Assembly: GCF_004664715.2 (NCBI RefSeq)
Contig: NC_051063.1
Coordinates: forward strand, 115,492,829-115,556,828
DNA from: Peromyscus leucopus
Lineage: Eukaryota; Chordata; Mammalia; Rodentia; Cricetidae
DNA: 64,000 nucleotides
Reading direction: 5' to 3'
How positions within the stretch are numbered: position 1 is the first letter of the stretch; each line of letters begins with the position of its first letter. Positions 1 through 12,589 of this stretch are shown piece after piece. Under the pieces are notes generated by a model. The model saw only the letters and a program-made list of their open reading frames with translations. It was not told the DNA's origin and made no database searches. The position numbers were made by a program, and so were the translations under genes.

Positions 1-95
1 CTTTTACCTTAGCATAGGCTGTTTCATATTACTGTTTTATGTCTTTTTTCCTTTTAAAATTTGTTTTGAAAATTTCATACATGTTTTCTTAATTA

Positions 96-488
96 GGGTT
101 ACTCTTGCTGTGTTGAAACATGGCCAAACGCAAGATGGAGAGCAAAGGGATTATTTGGCTTAAACTTGCACATCATAGTCTGTCACTGAAGAAGTCAGGC
201 AGGAACTGAAACAGAGCAGGAGCCTGGAGGCAGGAGCTGATGCAGAGGCCATGGAGGGGTGTTGCTTACTGGCTTGCTCTCCATGTCTTGCTCAGCCTGC
301 TTTCTTACAGAACCCAGGGCCAGTAGCCCAGGGATGGCTCCATCCACAATGGACTGGGCCCTCCGCCATCAGTCACTAATTAAGAACATGCCCTACAGAC
401 AGATATTAAGAAGGCATTTTTTTCTATTGAAGGTTCCTCCTTTCAGATAACTCTAGGTTGTATCAAGTAGTCAAAACTTGCCAAAACA
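96..488 (-). mobile_element. MaLR-type LTR, antisense
   Basis: Resembles a common rodent interspersed repeat read in reverse: a segment like 'gggattatttggctt', then a G-rich middle with 'gaggccatggaggggtg', then 'tgggccctccgcc', then a tail like 'gtatcaagtagtcaaaac'. I take it as an ERVL-MaLR solo LTR on the minus strand. The family name is by recognition only. Confidence 0.6.
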
Positions 489-1100
489 CATGTGTACAGT
501 GTATCTTAATCCCCACTCCTCCATCCAGCCCCCCTTCTCCCTACAACTTGTCTCCCACTTGCATGTCAATTTCATGTAGTTTTTTTTTTTTTTTAACCTA
601 CTAACCCCAATTAGTGCTGTTCCTATGCATAGTGTGTGAGGTCATCCACAGCGGCATGGGCAACTAACCAATGGTTATCTCCAACCCTAAAGAAAAATGA
701 CCCTCCATTCCCACCATTAGCCCCTCAGCTAAGCATGGGGCATCAGCAGCCCCTTCCTCCTCCATGCTAGATTTTGTAAAGCTCTGGATCTTGTGGCGGT
801 CTTGTGCAGGCTACCAACACCAGCTGCTGTGAGCTCCTTTGTGTGACAGCCACAGAGGTCAGCCTTTGACAGCATGCGTCTCTGTCCTCAGCTTTTATAT
901 TTGTTCCGCTCCCTCCTGCATGATGTTTTTTGAACCTTTTTGGGGAGAGGGGATTGACATATATGGGTGTTCAGCATGACTGACTGCTCACAGTTTCTTA
1001 TTCTCAGCAGTTTGAGCAGTTCAATGAGCTCTGCATTAACCACTACCCTCTGCAATAAGAAGTTTCTCTGCCCAAGGCTGAGAGCTGTGATTTGGGCCCT
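489..1100 (-). mobile_element. L1 (Lx-type) 3' region, antisense
   Basis: Similar in order and wording to the 3' part of rodent Lx LINE-1 read backwards, including 'gatgttttttgaacctt', 'ggggagaggggattgacat' and 'cacagtttcttattctc'. Copies of related sequence lie at 23.8 and 33.4 kb. An internal T-run lies at about 580-595. Confidence 0.55.
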
Positions 1101-1490
1101 TTTTAAATTGTGGGGTAGTAGCTATTCCATGGACACATCTCAGTTTGTTAAACCACTCACCTATTGAATAACATCTGGTTTCATAATTTGACAATTATGA
1201 GCCAAGCTGTTATAAACATTTGTACACAAGTGTCTTGTTAACATGAATTTTTATTTCTTAGAGATAAATAAATACCCAGGACAGCAATTACTGCTCCCAT
1301 GGCAGTTGCTTGATTAGTTTTTCAACAAACTGCCAAAGTGTCCTGTAGCATATCTTTATCATATTACAGTTTTACCAGCAACACATGACAGACAAGTGCA
1401 CAGGTTGTTTGAACTGTTGCTGGCATTTGTTTTTGTCATTGTGTGTTGTGTGCCTTTGTAAGGTGTGGACACGTGTATGTGAGTGTGTGT
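1101..1490 (-). mobile_element. Ancient L1 ORF2/3' fragment, antisense
   Basis: Reads like reverse-strand mammalian L1: 'aagctgttataaacatttg', 'caaactgccaaagtg' and 'acagttttaccagcaacac' are decayed forms of well-known L1 stretches. It is interrupted by the GA microsatellite and a SINE and resumes at 1863. Confidence 0.6.
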
Positions 1491-1494
1491 GTAT

Positions 1495-1509
1495 GAGAGA
1501 GATGAGAGA

Positions 1510-1564
<55 letters not shown>
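1495..1564. repeat. (GA)n microsatellite
   Basis: Imperfect then pure GA dinucleotide repeat; pure from about 1513 to 1564. It lies within a stretch of L1 and SINE sequence. Confidence 0.97.
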
Positions 1565-1567
<3 letters not shown>

Positions 1568-1604
1568 ACATGTGGGGGTTAGAGTCGGTGTCCATGTCGG
1601 GTGT

Positions 1605-1862
1605 GTTCCTCTGTCACTTGTCCACCTTCCTTTTTTGGGACAGTGCCTTTGATTGCACTGGAAACGCCTCATTTCAGCTTCACTGGCTGGTTGGGGCGCC
1701 TGTGAGCTCTATCTGTCTCTGCGTCTCGGAGCCGGTTGACAGATACACAGTGGCGCCCCAGGTTTGTGTGTGGTTTTTGTGTGGGTGCTGGGATCTGAAC
1801 TCAGGCCCTCATGTCTGCACAGAAAGCCCCTTACTCCCAGAGCCACCTTCCCAGGCCTGCCA
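1605..1862 (-). mobile_element. B4-like SINE, antisense
   Basis: A B1-like portion ('cttttttgggacagtg') is followed by 'gtgggtgctgggatctgaac' and an ID/tRNA-like end ('actcccagagccacc'). This order fits a B4 (B1-ID fusion) SINE in reverse orientation, well diverged. Confidence 0.6.
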
Positions 1863-2640
1863 CTGGGTTTCATGTTAGCCATTCTGATGGTCATATCATG
1901 ACAGCTCATTGTAATTGTAATTAACATTTTCCTAATCATTTATTTGCTATTTATAAATTCTGTTCTGAGAATGTCTTTTCCTGTCTTTGTTCTAATTGGA
2001 TTGTGTTTGTATTGCTGACTTTAAGATTTCTGTATATATATGCACACACACGTATAGAAACATAATGAGATGTTAGTCTTTCATTAGAGGTGGGCTTTCT
2101 ATTTTTCCCCTATTCTGCACTTGTTCTCCTGACAAGTCTTCCACCAAGAAATGAAGTCCAGTATATCAAATGTCTCTTTCACTTTTGGTGTCAAGTCTAA
2201 AACCTCTTTGCTTTGCCTCATTGTCTTAAAGTTTTCTCCATTTTCCCCCACAAGTTTTTGTAGTTTTCTACATTATATAATGTCTGTGATCCATTTTGAA
2301 TTGCTTTTTGCACAAAATATGAAACCTAGGTTACTGTTCCTTCTGCCTCTCTCTTTCTAACTTGTGGATGGCCCCTAGTTCCACCACGTCTATTGAAAAG
2401 ACTTTCTTCCCTCTGTGGAGTTGTATTAGATGTATTTGGAGGAACTTCTTGGTTCTGTATTGTTCCAGTCATCTGTTTTTCTGTTGCATTGTCAATAGTG
2501 TACAGTCAGATTCAGTAGCTCCTTTTTCTACATTTTGTTTATTCTTATTTATAGTGAGTCTCTTTCCTTTGCTTTCTATGTAGATTACAGAATAGTCTAT
2601 TTATGTTCTCAGAGATCTCTTTAGCAGTGTGATAGGAATT
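1863..2640 (-). mobile_element. Ancient L1 ORF2 fragment, antisense (continued)
   Basis: Continues the minus-strand L1 beyond the B4 insertion. Typical reverse-strand L1 wording includes 'gttagccattctgatggtc', 'tctgtgatccattttgaatt' and 'gaaaagactttcttccctc'. All frames are broken, so it is inert. Confidence 0.65.
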
Positions 2641-2705
2641 GTGTTGGACCTGACCTGCATTTCACATCAGGGAGAATGGACATCCAATCATGAACATGAC
2701 ATGTA

Positions 2706-3047
2706 CAGTAGATTTTGAATCCCCCCAAAGACCCATGTGTTGAAGGCTTAGTTCCCTGACTCCAGTGCTATTGGAAGATGGAGGAAGCCTTAGTGGCAGG
2801 GCCGGTGGGAGGAAGTTAGGTCATTGGGGACCACTGAAGGGAGGATTGGAACCGTGGCTCCTTTTTGTTTCTCTCCCCTGATTTCTGGCTGCCATGTGTT
2901 CCCACTCTGATGTATTGCCTCGCCACACACAAAAGCACAGAGCCAGCTCCTGAGCAGGGACCCTTGAAACTGAGCGCCAAACCCTTTCCTCCTGGCAAGC
3001 TCTTTACCACAGGGGTCTTGTCACAGTGAAGAGAAGCTGACTAAAGG
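2706..3047 (+). mobile_element. MaLR-type LTR, sense
   Basis: Matches the MaLR LTR order: 'gacccatgtgttgaaggc', 'ggtgggaggaagttaggtca', 'ctggctgccatgtgttccc' and a 3' end like 'cacagtgaagagaagctgac'. This is an old solo LTR. Confidence 0.65.
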
Positions 3048-4769
<1,722 letters not shown>

Positions 4770-4787
4770 TAATGAGTTTGCTATATT

Positions 4788-5228
4788 GAAATGGAAACTG
4801 TTGCTGTGAAGAAACACCACAACTGAGGCAACTTACAAGGGCCTTTCATTGGGGCCTTCCATACAGTTTCAGAGGTGCGAGTCCATGATGAGCACGGCAG
4901 GGAGCTGGCTGCTGGCAGTGTGGCACTGGAGCAGTAGCTGGGAATACACAAGCTGATCCTGATCCACAGGTGGTTGGAGAAGAGGGAGGGGAGGAAGAGG
5001 GAGGGACAGTGGGGGAAAGAGGCAAGAGAGGAGACTGGCCTGGTGTGGGCTTTTTAAGCCTCAGAGCCATCCCCCCACCTCTTCCACCCCCATTCTCCCC
5101 AACCCCAGTGACACAACTCCTCCTAGGAGGCCATACCTTCTCACCCTCCTGAACACTCCACCAACTGGGAATCAAACATTGGAATATGTGAGCCTATAGG
5201 GTCTATCATCATTCAAACCCCATGGCAA
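4788..5228 (-). mobile_element. MaLR-type LTR, antisense
   Basis: Starts with a degraded form of the rodent repeat around 'gttgctgtgaagaaacacc'. It continues through 'cagtttcagaggtgcgagtc' and a GA-rich middle (4975-5035) and ends with 'ccccagtgacacaactcc', 'cctcctaggaggccatacc' and 'tgagcctatagggtctatc'. This is the reverse of a MaLR LTR; it lies 47 nt downstream of the exon donor. Confidence 0.65.
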
Positions 5229-6310
5229 CAAAGGTCTATTTGCATAATTGTGATTCAGGTTACTCTCTTTCTAGTTTAATTTGTGAAATAACATTTACCT
5301 CCAAGAAAATTTGTCAAAACAGGAGCCTTAGATCTTGGCCTCATGATGTAAATTTCAAATTACTGGCCTGATTATGCAGCAAAAGCACTTCAATATAACC
5401 TTCCTTTTCTAAAGCCTACTGTAGTTCTGAGATTGTTGGTCAGGATTTCTCATCAGGATCAGAATTCAGGAATGACCAGAAATTCAAAGCAACTATCATA
5501 TAAAGTAGGGTCCATAAAAGACACGTGGTTGTGCCTCAAAGAGTGAGTAAGTTCCTGGCATCTCCTCCAGCTGGACAGTGTTCTGATTTCGGCTTGTATT
5601 CCATACCTGTGCTTCCTGCTGTCTGATTGATACAGTTCGACTTTCAGCCTTTTGAGTGCTGTTCTTAGCAACTTCTCACTGCTGTTGGAAGCAAACATTT
5701 ATATCTGTCAAGTTAAAAGTCACTTCATGTTATCCTCATCCTTGGGTTGTCTAAAGTAGTTTTGTATCTTTTAGTTAGAATTAAGCATATAATTTCCAAA
5801 TGGCTCTTATAGAATTTTTTCTTGGAGCCATAGTATTTATAAGTTTCACATAGTGGAGCCAGTAACCAGTAAAGTTTCATGCTACAGAGAAGATTGTATC
5901 TTGAAATTGACTTGGACATCTGTGTAAAGACCTTGAGCCTGTGGTCTCCTCAGTGCCAAAACTCGTTAGAGCCTCAGGTACTGACTGCCCTGGAAGCTGC
6001 TATGGCCACACACTGTTCTGTGGACTGCCTGGCTAAACAGTGGAAGCATAATGGATTTAACAGTAAGATAATGTCGGTGTTCTCCCTGGAGCTGTCTTCC
6101 TAAGTCCCCTTTCCTCTAGAGCTTATATTCAATAGCTTGGTAGATCCTGTAAGGGAAACCTCCTTGCAGGCTTTCAGACAAAATGTTTTAATGTCTTATA
6201 AGTGCTCATTAAGTGTTCATGGCAGTTAAAAAAACCCAGACTTCAGTGAAAAAGATCATTTCTCAGATTCTTGATCCTTGTCTTTCTCTGCCTGCCCTCC
6301 ACAATCCCCC
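5229..6310 (+). other. Intron, unique sequence
   Basis: About 1.1 kb without a repeat I can name and without coding signal beyond short chance ORFs. AT content is ordinary for the window. Confidence 0.6.
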
Positions 6311-6450
6311 ATATTATATATATATATATATTATATATATAAATACACACACAAATGTACATATATATACACACATATGCATATATAGACATGTATGTAT
6401 ACATATATGCACATCTCTCTCTATATACACACACACACACACACACATAC
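6311..6450. repeat. Compound (TA)n/(CA)n microsatellite
   Basis: Alternating TA runs, then ACAC/ATAT mixtures and a final AC run of about 20 bases. Alternating purine-pyrimidine DNA of this kind is length-unstable. Confidence 0.95.
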
Positions 6451-6552
6451 AGCTACTGATCAATTTTGTTCAGATCATTTCTTACATTTAGAAGCTAGTT
6501 CTCTTTTTCTTAGGAGCATGTTTTGAAAGAAAAACATGTCACATATCTGAAG

Positions 6553-6682
6553 CAAGGTATAGTGGCGCATGACTTTTATCTTAGCACTCTAGTGGTTTAG
6601 GAGTTTGAGGCCAGCCTGGACTACATAAGTGAGTTCCAGGCCAGTCAGAGCTACAAAGTGAGAACCCCTTTCAAAAACATAT
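6553..6682 (+). mobile_element. B1 SINE, sense
   Basis: Shows the 7SL-derived order 'tatagtggcgcatgac', 'gaggccagcctggactac' and 'gagttccaggccagtcagag'. Diverged and without a clear A-tail. Confidence 0.85.
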
Positions 6683-6894
6683 ATTTCTCATGTCTCTTAA
6701 TTTGTTTGGAAACATAATCAGTTAAGCTATTTGTAATATTTTGGGTACTATGAAGATTCCTACTTTCAATAACTAATGTTAATAAATAAGAACTAGTATC
6801 CACATAAAGCTAAAAAATATATAATACTTCAGTAAGTGCTGCAAGAAAACATGAAGGGTTGTAAAGTGTAGAAGCAATCCCTTTTGAAATACCA

Positions 6895-7025
6895 CTTGTG
6901 AGTCAGTGGTGGCACATCCCACACCCAAGAGAGAAGGTAGAAGACAGAGGCTAGCCTGGGCTCCATGGTAAGCTAAAGGGCATTATGGAATGCACAGTAA
7001 AACTGTGTCTCATAAAACCAAACCA
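6895..7025 (+). mobile_element. Degenerate B1-like SINE
   Basis: Faint B1 order: 'gtggtggcacatccca', 'aggctagcctgggctcc' and 'aaaactgtgtctcat'. Heavily decayed; it ends about 265 nt before the next exon. Confidence 0.55.
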
Positions 7026-7200
7026 GATCTAAGCCAAGCAGCATCCATGACCACCATCTCAACAAGAACACTGGCGATGCTTGCAGAAACAGCTGACATG
7101 TTCTGCAGACCTGCTGTGAGTGCTGTGAGTGCTGAGGAGAGGGACCGTGCATCTGGTCTGGGACTCGGTGGATCTGGGGTGCTGTGGGGTTCCTGGATAA

Positions 7201-8084
<884 letters not shown>

Positions 8085-8218
8085 GCACAGCACAGAGCTC
8101 AGGTGGGGACTTCAGAGCCAACCTCTGGCTTAATAGTCTGGCTCTGCCACTAACTGTGTCTCCTCTGACTTGTTCTTTCTCTGAAAAAATGGGAGTAATG
8201 ATAGTCTATCATGCTTTC
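8085..8218 (+). mobile_element. MIR SINE, sense
   Basis: Contains the MIR core and tail in order: 'agtctggctctgccactaac', 'gtgtctcctctgacttgttc' and 'aaaatgggagtaatgatag'. This is a mammal-wide ancient SINE. Confidence 0.7.
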
Positions 8219-8845
8219 AGTTGATTTAGTTAATATATGAAAAGATAATTAGAACAGCACAGATATGTGCATGGTAAGCATAACTTGTTTTTTTTTAATT
8301 TTTTTGCATGTAATTAATGAGAGTTATTCTGCTGATGGCACCTTGAATCACTTTTAAAATGTGTATATTGGTTTTGAAAACATGTTCAAAAGATCTATTA
8401 GTCACACATGAAACTTTAAACCTGTTTTTTGTTTTTTTCCTTTTGGGTGGGAGAGTGTTTACTAGAGCAGGGACAGCTTATCATGACTGATGAAAATGAC
8501 AGGCCTTTTTCTAGAAGCATCCTTTAATCACTGTGGCATAATTGACTTTAGCATTTAGGTAGGATTATATTTTTGTAGTTATCTGACCATTGCAGCAGGA
8601 ACCGGTGACATGAATTCCCACAAAACCTCCAGAGTCAGCAGTTAGCATTTTGTAATTTTACTTCATTTGCATGTGAGTGCATGTGTGTGTGTATGTGGCT
8701 GTGTGTGCTTATCATGTGGAAGCATGCTGTAGACATTAGGACCCTGTGTCTGAAACTTTATCAAAACATTTCCCTGCATAATCACAAATGTTCTCACATA
8801 TAAGGAAACTAACAGTTATTCCTTGCTTTTGTGTAGATTGAAGTT
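8219..8845 (+). other. Intron, unique; short GT-rich stretch
   Basis: No named repeat apart from an imperfect GT-rich tract at about 8672-8708. No coding signal. Confidence 0.5.
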
Positions 8846-9087
8846 TCTCGGTCCCACCTGATCCCACCCGATCCCACCCAGGCAGCAACTGGTTTTATAA
8901 AATAATCATTCAGAGGCTTAATATTAACTACAGACTGTTTGATCTATGGCTCAGGCTTCTTGCTAGCTAGCTCTTTCATCTTAAATGAACCCATTTCTCT
9001 TAATCTGTGTGTTGCCACATAGCTGTGGCATAACCAGTCTGCTGGTATCTTGTTCCTTGGGTGGCTGGATGGCTGTCCTCTGACTTT
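8846..9087 (+). mobile_element. Cricetid LTR-like repeat, 5' part (family 1)
   Basis: Shares with the copies at 21.74 and 24.54 kb the order 'cagaggcttaatattaac', 'atggctcaggcttcttgc', 'tagctctttcatcttaaat' and 'acccatttct'. The element is split by foreign sequence at 9088-9391. I associate the family with cricetid genomes (MYSERV/mys-like LTRs), from memory. It begins with a small 'gatcccaccc' tandem. Confidence 0.6.
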
Positions 9088-9391
9088 GGGAAATGCAAAT
9101 CAGAGCCACACTGAGACATCACCTCACACTACACAGAAGACCTTATACTGCTGGAAGGAATCAAAACCAGCAGCCACTTTGGCAAACAACTCACAGTTCC
9201 TCAAAAGGTTAAACATGATGCCAGGTCAGCCGGCAAGTCTACAGCCGGGTTCATTCACCAGAGAAATGAAAAGATTAAGTCCATACGGAAATGCGCACAA
9301 GCCTAAGGCAGCGTCACTCACAACTGGAAGCCTAAGGGGTTGGAAGCCCCATCGCTCGGGCTCTCTGAGGGCAATGAGCAGTGAGGCAGCA
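9088..9391 (+). mobile_element. L1-derived segment, arm A of an inverted repeat
   Basis: Begins 'gggaaatgcaaatcagagcc', a hallmark of L1 ORF2, and continues with 'tactgctggaaggaatcaaa' and 'ttcctcaaaaggttaaac'. A near-identical copy lies in the opposite orientation at 12221-12536. Both share many CpG-containing positions and the same end near 'gtgaggcagca', so they come from one recent source. It sits inside the family 1 LTR-like repeat. Confidence 0.75.
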
Positions 9392-9530
9392 CTTCACTTC
9401 ATCTTAATCTTCAGTTTGAATGTACCACCTAACCTTATTCTTCCTTGCCATTGGCCAAAACAGCTTTATTTATTAACCAATGAGAGCAACACATATTCAC
9501 AGCGTACAGAAAGACAATCCCACAACATTT
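9392..9530 (+). mobile_element. Cricetid LTR-like repeat, 3' part (family 1)
   Basis: Resumes with the end of the family: 'ccattggccaaaacag', 'tttatttattaaccaatgag', 'agcaacacatattcacag' and 'cccacaaca'. The copy at 21737-22122 ends the same way. Confidence 0.55.
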
Positions 9531-9962
9531 TTGTGTGTTTATTTAATGTGTTTATTCTAATTTTAAGGTTGCGTTGCTGTTAGTATTTAAGGCTTTGGAT
9601 ATCCTTATCAGTGCTGAAAGTTATTCTGTAGATTATGCTTATAGTAGATTAATTAATGTCCTTTTCTGTAAATTCTTCTATCATAGTCTGTGTTACTTTT
9701 TTGATAAGGAATTATTTTGCAGTGAATCTAAAATAATAAAAGAACCTATGCTGTTAATATTATTTTATTGCATTCTTACTTTCCTGTTTGTTTTCTATGT
9801 AGCTTAATTTATGCCTAGGTTTTAAAAAGATAGTTTTATGAATGCTTGAAAAATGCATGTTCTATTATTAGGGTTGAAAGGTATTTCTAAGTTCCATGCT
9901 GGTTATTATGTTGTTTAGATTGTATCTTCCTTTTGAGGTAGTCTCTGTGATTAAAATATTTG
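9531..9962 (-). mobile_element. Probable ancient L1, antisense
   Basis: T-rich sequence with reverse-strand L1 flavour ('gttctattattagggttgaa', 'gttattatgttgtttagatt'). The assignment is weak on its own and leans on the antisense L1 that continues after the B1. Confidence 0.4.
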
Positions 9963-10140
9963 AAGGACTTGGCATAGTGGCACACACCTGTACTCCCAGC
10001 ACTGGGGAGGCAGAGGTAGAGGCAGAAGGAGCGCTCTGAGCTTGAGGCCAGCTTGGTCTACGTAGTGAGTTTCAGATTAGCCAGAGCAACGTTGTTAAGT
10101 CCATACCTAAACAAACAAACAAACAAACAAGCAAATAAAA
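9963..10140 (+). mobile_element. B1 SINE, sense
   Basis: Full B1 order: 'ggcatagtggcacacacctg', 'cccagcactggggaggcag', 'gaggccagcttggtctacg', then a tail of (caaa)n repeats at 10110-10135. Confidence 0.9.
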
Positions 10141-11039
10141 GTTTTTATTCCTTTTGGCTTGAGTTCTATGTTGTTTTATATACATCATAATCAGGATTCT
10201 TCTTGTTTTTGCTTAGTATATCTTAACATTTTTGAAACAGTTTATGTGTCTCTCATTTCATTTTGTTTGGGGAACCAATTTGAAAATCTTTGTATTTTGA
10301 GTTATATATATATATCCTGGTGCCACTGACGCCATTTATCGATATCACTGCCATGTTTGCTTTTTAGTTGTGCATATTATCTTCAGTGAAGCACTGTGGG
10401 GCCCATCTGCGTTTATCCTTTAATGGTGAGAACTTCACAGGCTCAGCGATGCAGGGTGCTTCTGCTCTCCTGTCCTCTCACTGCACTTAATGTGAAACTG
10501 GGAAGTGGAGAAGGCTGTCACTGCTTGTAGAGCTCGGGGTTCCTGTTTTCACTGCACATGTGTATGTGACGGTCCTGAGCAGCTGGTCCTCATGAGCTGA
10601 CTTATTTAATCCTCATTGCTGTCTCTACACAGTATGCTTTCATCACCACAAAGAGGATGTGAAGAGCTGCAGAAATGGTGCTGTGGAAGTGTATTATTGT
10701 AACACAGGCCTTTTCTTTCCTTTTGAAACTAAGCATCATGCTGTTGACCCACCCAAGATGTTACCTTGTATCACCAGTTCCTTCCTTTTCTATTGCTTAG
10801 TTTTCCATTCTAGAAATATACAGGTGTGTACTTATGATTTATTCATTCAATTGTTATTCTATCCATGGCATGGTATTACTTTCCATCTATTTTGATTTTT
10901 TTACATTTCTTTCATCAACTTTTGTCATTAGCAAGATGTAGCCTACATACCCTGTTTCAGAACAGTTGTAGTGTTCTTAGTATGAGTTTTGTTCTTGCTT
11001 GTAAAAGAATAGTGGTTTTAAGTATATTTGTAAAGTTGT
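10141..11039 (-). mobile_element. Decayed L1-like and unassigned intron
   Basis: 10141-10330 reads as antisense L1 (T-rich, 'cttgagttctatgttgttt'). 10331-10650 looks unique. 10700-11039 again has an antisense L1 flavour, with 'ttcatcaacttttgtcatt'. Boundaries are uncertain. Confidence 0.35.
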
Positions 11040-11234
11040 TCAATCTTCAGCGTGGTCAATTCCAGGAATTTATTTTCACCTCCAATAAACCCCCTTGATA
11101 ACTCACACCCATTTTCCACCTGACCCGGTCCTAGCAGTCACCAATCAATTTCGTGTCTACATATTCTCTTCTCCGGTTGTTTTATGTCAGTGGAGTCATA
11201 CAGTATGTGGTTGTAGTCGGATTTTGCTTTTTGG
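11040..11234 (-). mobile_element. Ancient L1 3'UTR, antisense
   Basis: 'caattccaggaatttatttt', 'gcagtcaccaatcaattt' and 'gtggagtcatacagtatgtg' are decayed forms of the reverse-strand 3' region of mammalian L1. It is cut on the right by an LTR-like repeat. Confidence 0.55.
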
Positions 11235-11353
11235 GCTGCCAGCTCACAAAAAGGAAAAAAAAATGACACAGAGACTTACTATTAATTATGAAAGTTCAGC
11301 CTTAGCTTAGGCTTGTTTCCTAACTGGCTCTTATAACTTAAATTACCCCTCCC
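11235..11353 (+). mobile_element. Rodent LTR-like repeat, first part (family 2)
   Basis: Shares 'agagacttactattaattatg', 'cagccttagcttaggcttg' and 'aacttaaattacccct' with the copy at 20155-20635. It is interrupted by a B1 and then by a retroposed LTR. Confidence 0.55.
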
Positions 11354-11515
11354 TCTTTTTTTTTTTTTTTTGGTTTTTCAAGACAGGGTTCCCCTGTGTA
11401 GCCCTAGCTGTTTGGGAACTAGCTTTGTAGACCAGGATAGCCTCGAACTCCGAGATCTGCCTGTCTCTGCCACTGCCTCTGCAGTGCTGGGATCAAAGAT
11501 GTGCCCCCCCCCCCC
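11354..11515 (-). mobile_element. B1 SINE, antisense, inside the LTR-like repeat
   Basis: T-run, then 'ggtttttcaagacagggttc', 'ccaggatagcctcgaactcc', 'gcagtgctgggatcaaag', and a C-run where the 5' end of the B1 should be. It splits the family 2 element. Confidence 0.88.
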
Positions 11516-11640
11516 ACTCGTTACCTCATTTCCATGATAGCCATTCTGGTTATTCGACTCCCTCTTTCTTCTCCCAGAGTTCTCTTTTTCCAGAAGTCCC
11601 TGCTCTACCTCCTGCCTAGCTGTTGACTGGTCAGCTCTTT
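11516..11640 (+). mobile_element. Rodent LTR-like repeat, middle part (family 2)
   Basis: Corresponds to the region before 'ctcctgcctacctattggcc' in the 20 kb copy; here 'acctcctgcctagctgttg'. It ends with the left target duplication 'gactggtcagctcttt' (11625-11640). Confidence 0.5.
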
Positions 11641-12081
11641 TTTTAATTTTAATTTTTATTTATTATTTATTTTTCTATTATCAGCTTGATACAGTATAAA
11701 TCCCCCCCCCCAATGCCGTTTATTGAAGGAGGGAGGAGGTCTTAAATACAGGCTTACAGCACAATGGGAGAACCCCGGAGGGCAGAAGTTCACTTTTAAT
11801 CTTGCACCCAAGCTGTTAACGCCCATTATGCAGGATACACATACAAGGATCTTAAGCATTCAGGAGGGTGGAACCCGGGAGGGAGTTAGCATTGGTAGGA
11901 TATCAAGGTCAAGGTCAGCAAGCAAGGCAACAGTTACCCAAAATGGGGGCCAGGGCCCTACAGGTCCCCCTTTTACTAAAAAATGAGCTTCTGACTTAGG
12001 TTGCATGGGACGTCAGCAGGTTACCTTACCCCGTCATGGAGAGGCCTGTCCAGGCCACACAGGCGCTCTGTCTTAGGTTGG
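11641..12081 (-). mobile_element. Retroposed ERV LTR transcript with A-rich tail and TSD
   Basis: Flanked by perfect 16-bp duplications 'gactggtcagctcttt' at 11625-11640 and 12082-12097. On the minus strand it runs from about 12081 with LTR-like sequence (short G/C-rich blocks such as 'ggccctggcccccattttgg'), a TATA-like 'gtatttaagacctcctcc', the polyadenylation signal 'caataaacgg', then about 70 nt ending in an A-rich tail (T-rich on + at 11641-11675). A tail at the 3' end and a 16-bp duplication are marks of L1-driven retroposition, not of LTR integration, which gives 4-6 bp. The LTR looks like the IAP/ERVK class. Confidence 0.8.
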
Positions 12082-12160
12082 GACTGGTCAGCTCTTTATT
12101 AAACCAGTCACAGTGACACATCCTGACACAGTGTAAAGGAACACTCCACAACATGTGGTC
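12082..12160 (+). mobile_element. Rodent LTR-like repeat, last part (family 2)
   Basis: Starts with the right copy of the 16-bp duplication and continues 'tattaaaccagtcacagtg', the expected 3' end of the family 2 repeat. Confidence 0.5.
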
Positions 12161-12220
12161 ACTGGTGAGTGGTCCTGTTGGCTTGGCTGATGGCTTGAAA
12201 TTCAGGCTATTGTGTGCCTT

Positions 12221-12536
12221 GCTGCCTCACTGCTCATTGCCCTCAGAGAGCCCTAGTGATGGAACTTCCAAACCCTTAGGCTTCCAGTTGTGAATGACGC
12301 TGCCTTAGGCTTGTGCGCATTTCCGTATGAACTTAATCTTTTCATTTCTCTGGTGAATGAACCCGGCTGTAGACTTGCCGGCTGACCTGGTATCATGTTT
12401 AACCTTTTGAGGAACTGTGAGTTGTTTGCTAAAGTGGCTGCTGGTTTTGATTCCCTCCAGCAGTATAAGGTCTTCTGTTTAAGGTCTTTGTGTAGTGTGA
12501 GGTGGTGTCTCAGTGTGGCTCTGATTTGCATTTCCC
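12221..12536 (-). mobile_element. L1-derived segment, arm B of the inverted repeat
   Basis: Reverse complement of 9088-9391 with roughly one difference in fifteen bases by eye, plus about 12 extra bases around 12470-12490 ('taaggtcttctgtttaaggt'). The shared part ends at 'tgctgcctcactgctc'. Sequence beyond (12537-12590) still reads as antisense L1. Confidence 0.75.
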
Positions 12537-12589
12537 AGATGCCTAGTGATACCAGGCTTCTTTTGATGCATATCTTCTATTAAGACGTG

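Noticed and set aside
6213..6491. Open frames over the TA/CA microsatellite
   Set aside because: Low-complexity frames produced by dinucleotide repeats; the same holds for frames at 1.4-1.9, 40.6, 45.7 and 50.5 kb.
9050..9583. 177-codon open frame on +
   Set aside because: It runs across an LTR-like repeat and an L1-derived block; no protein domain, and part of the same sequence recurs inverted at 12.3 kb as a repeat.
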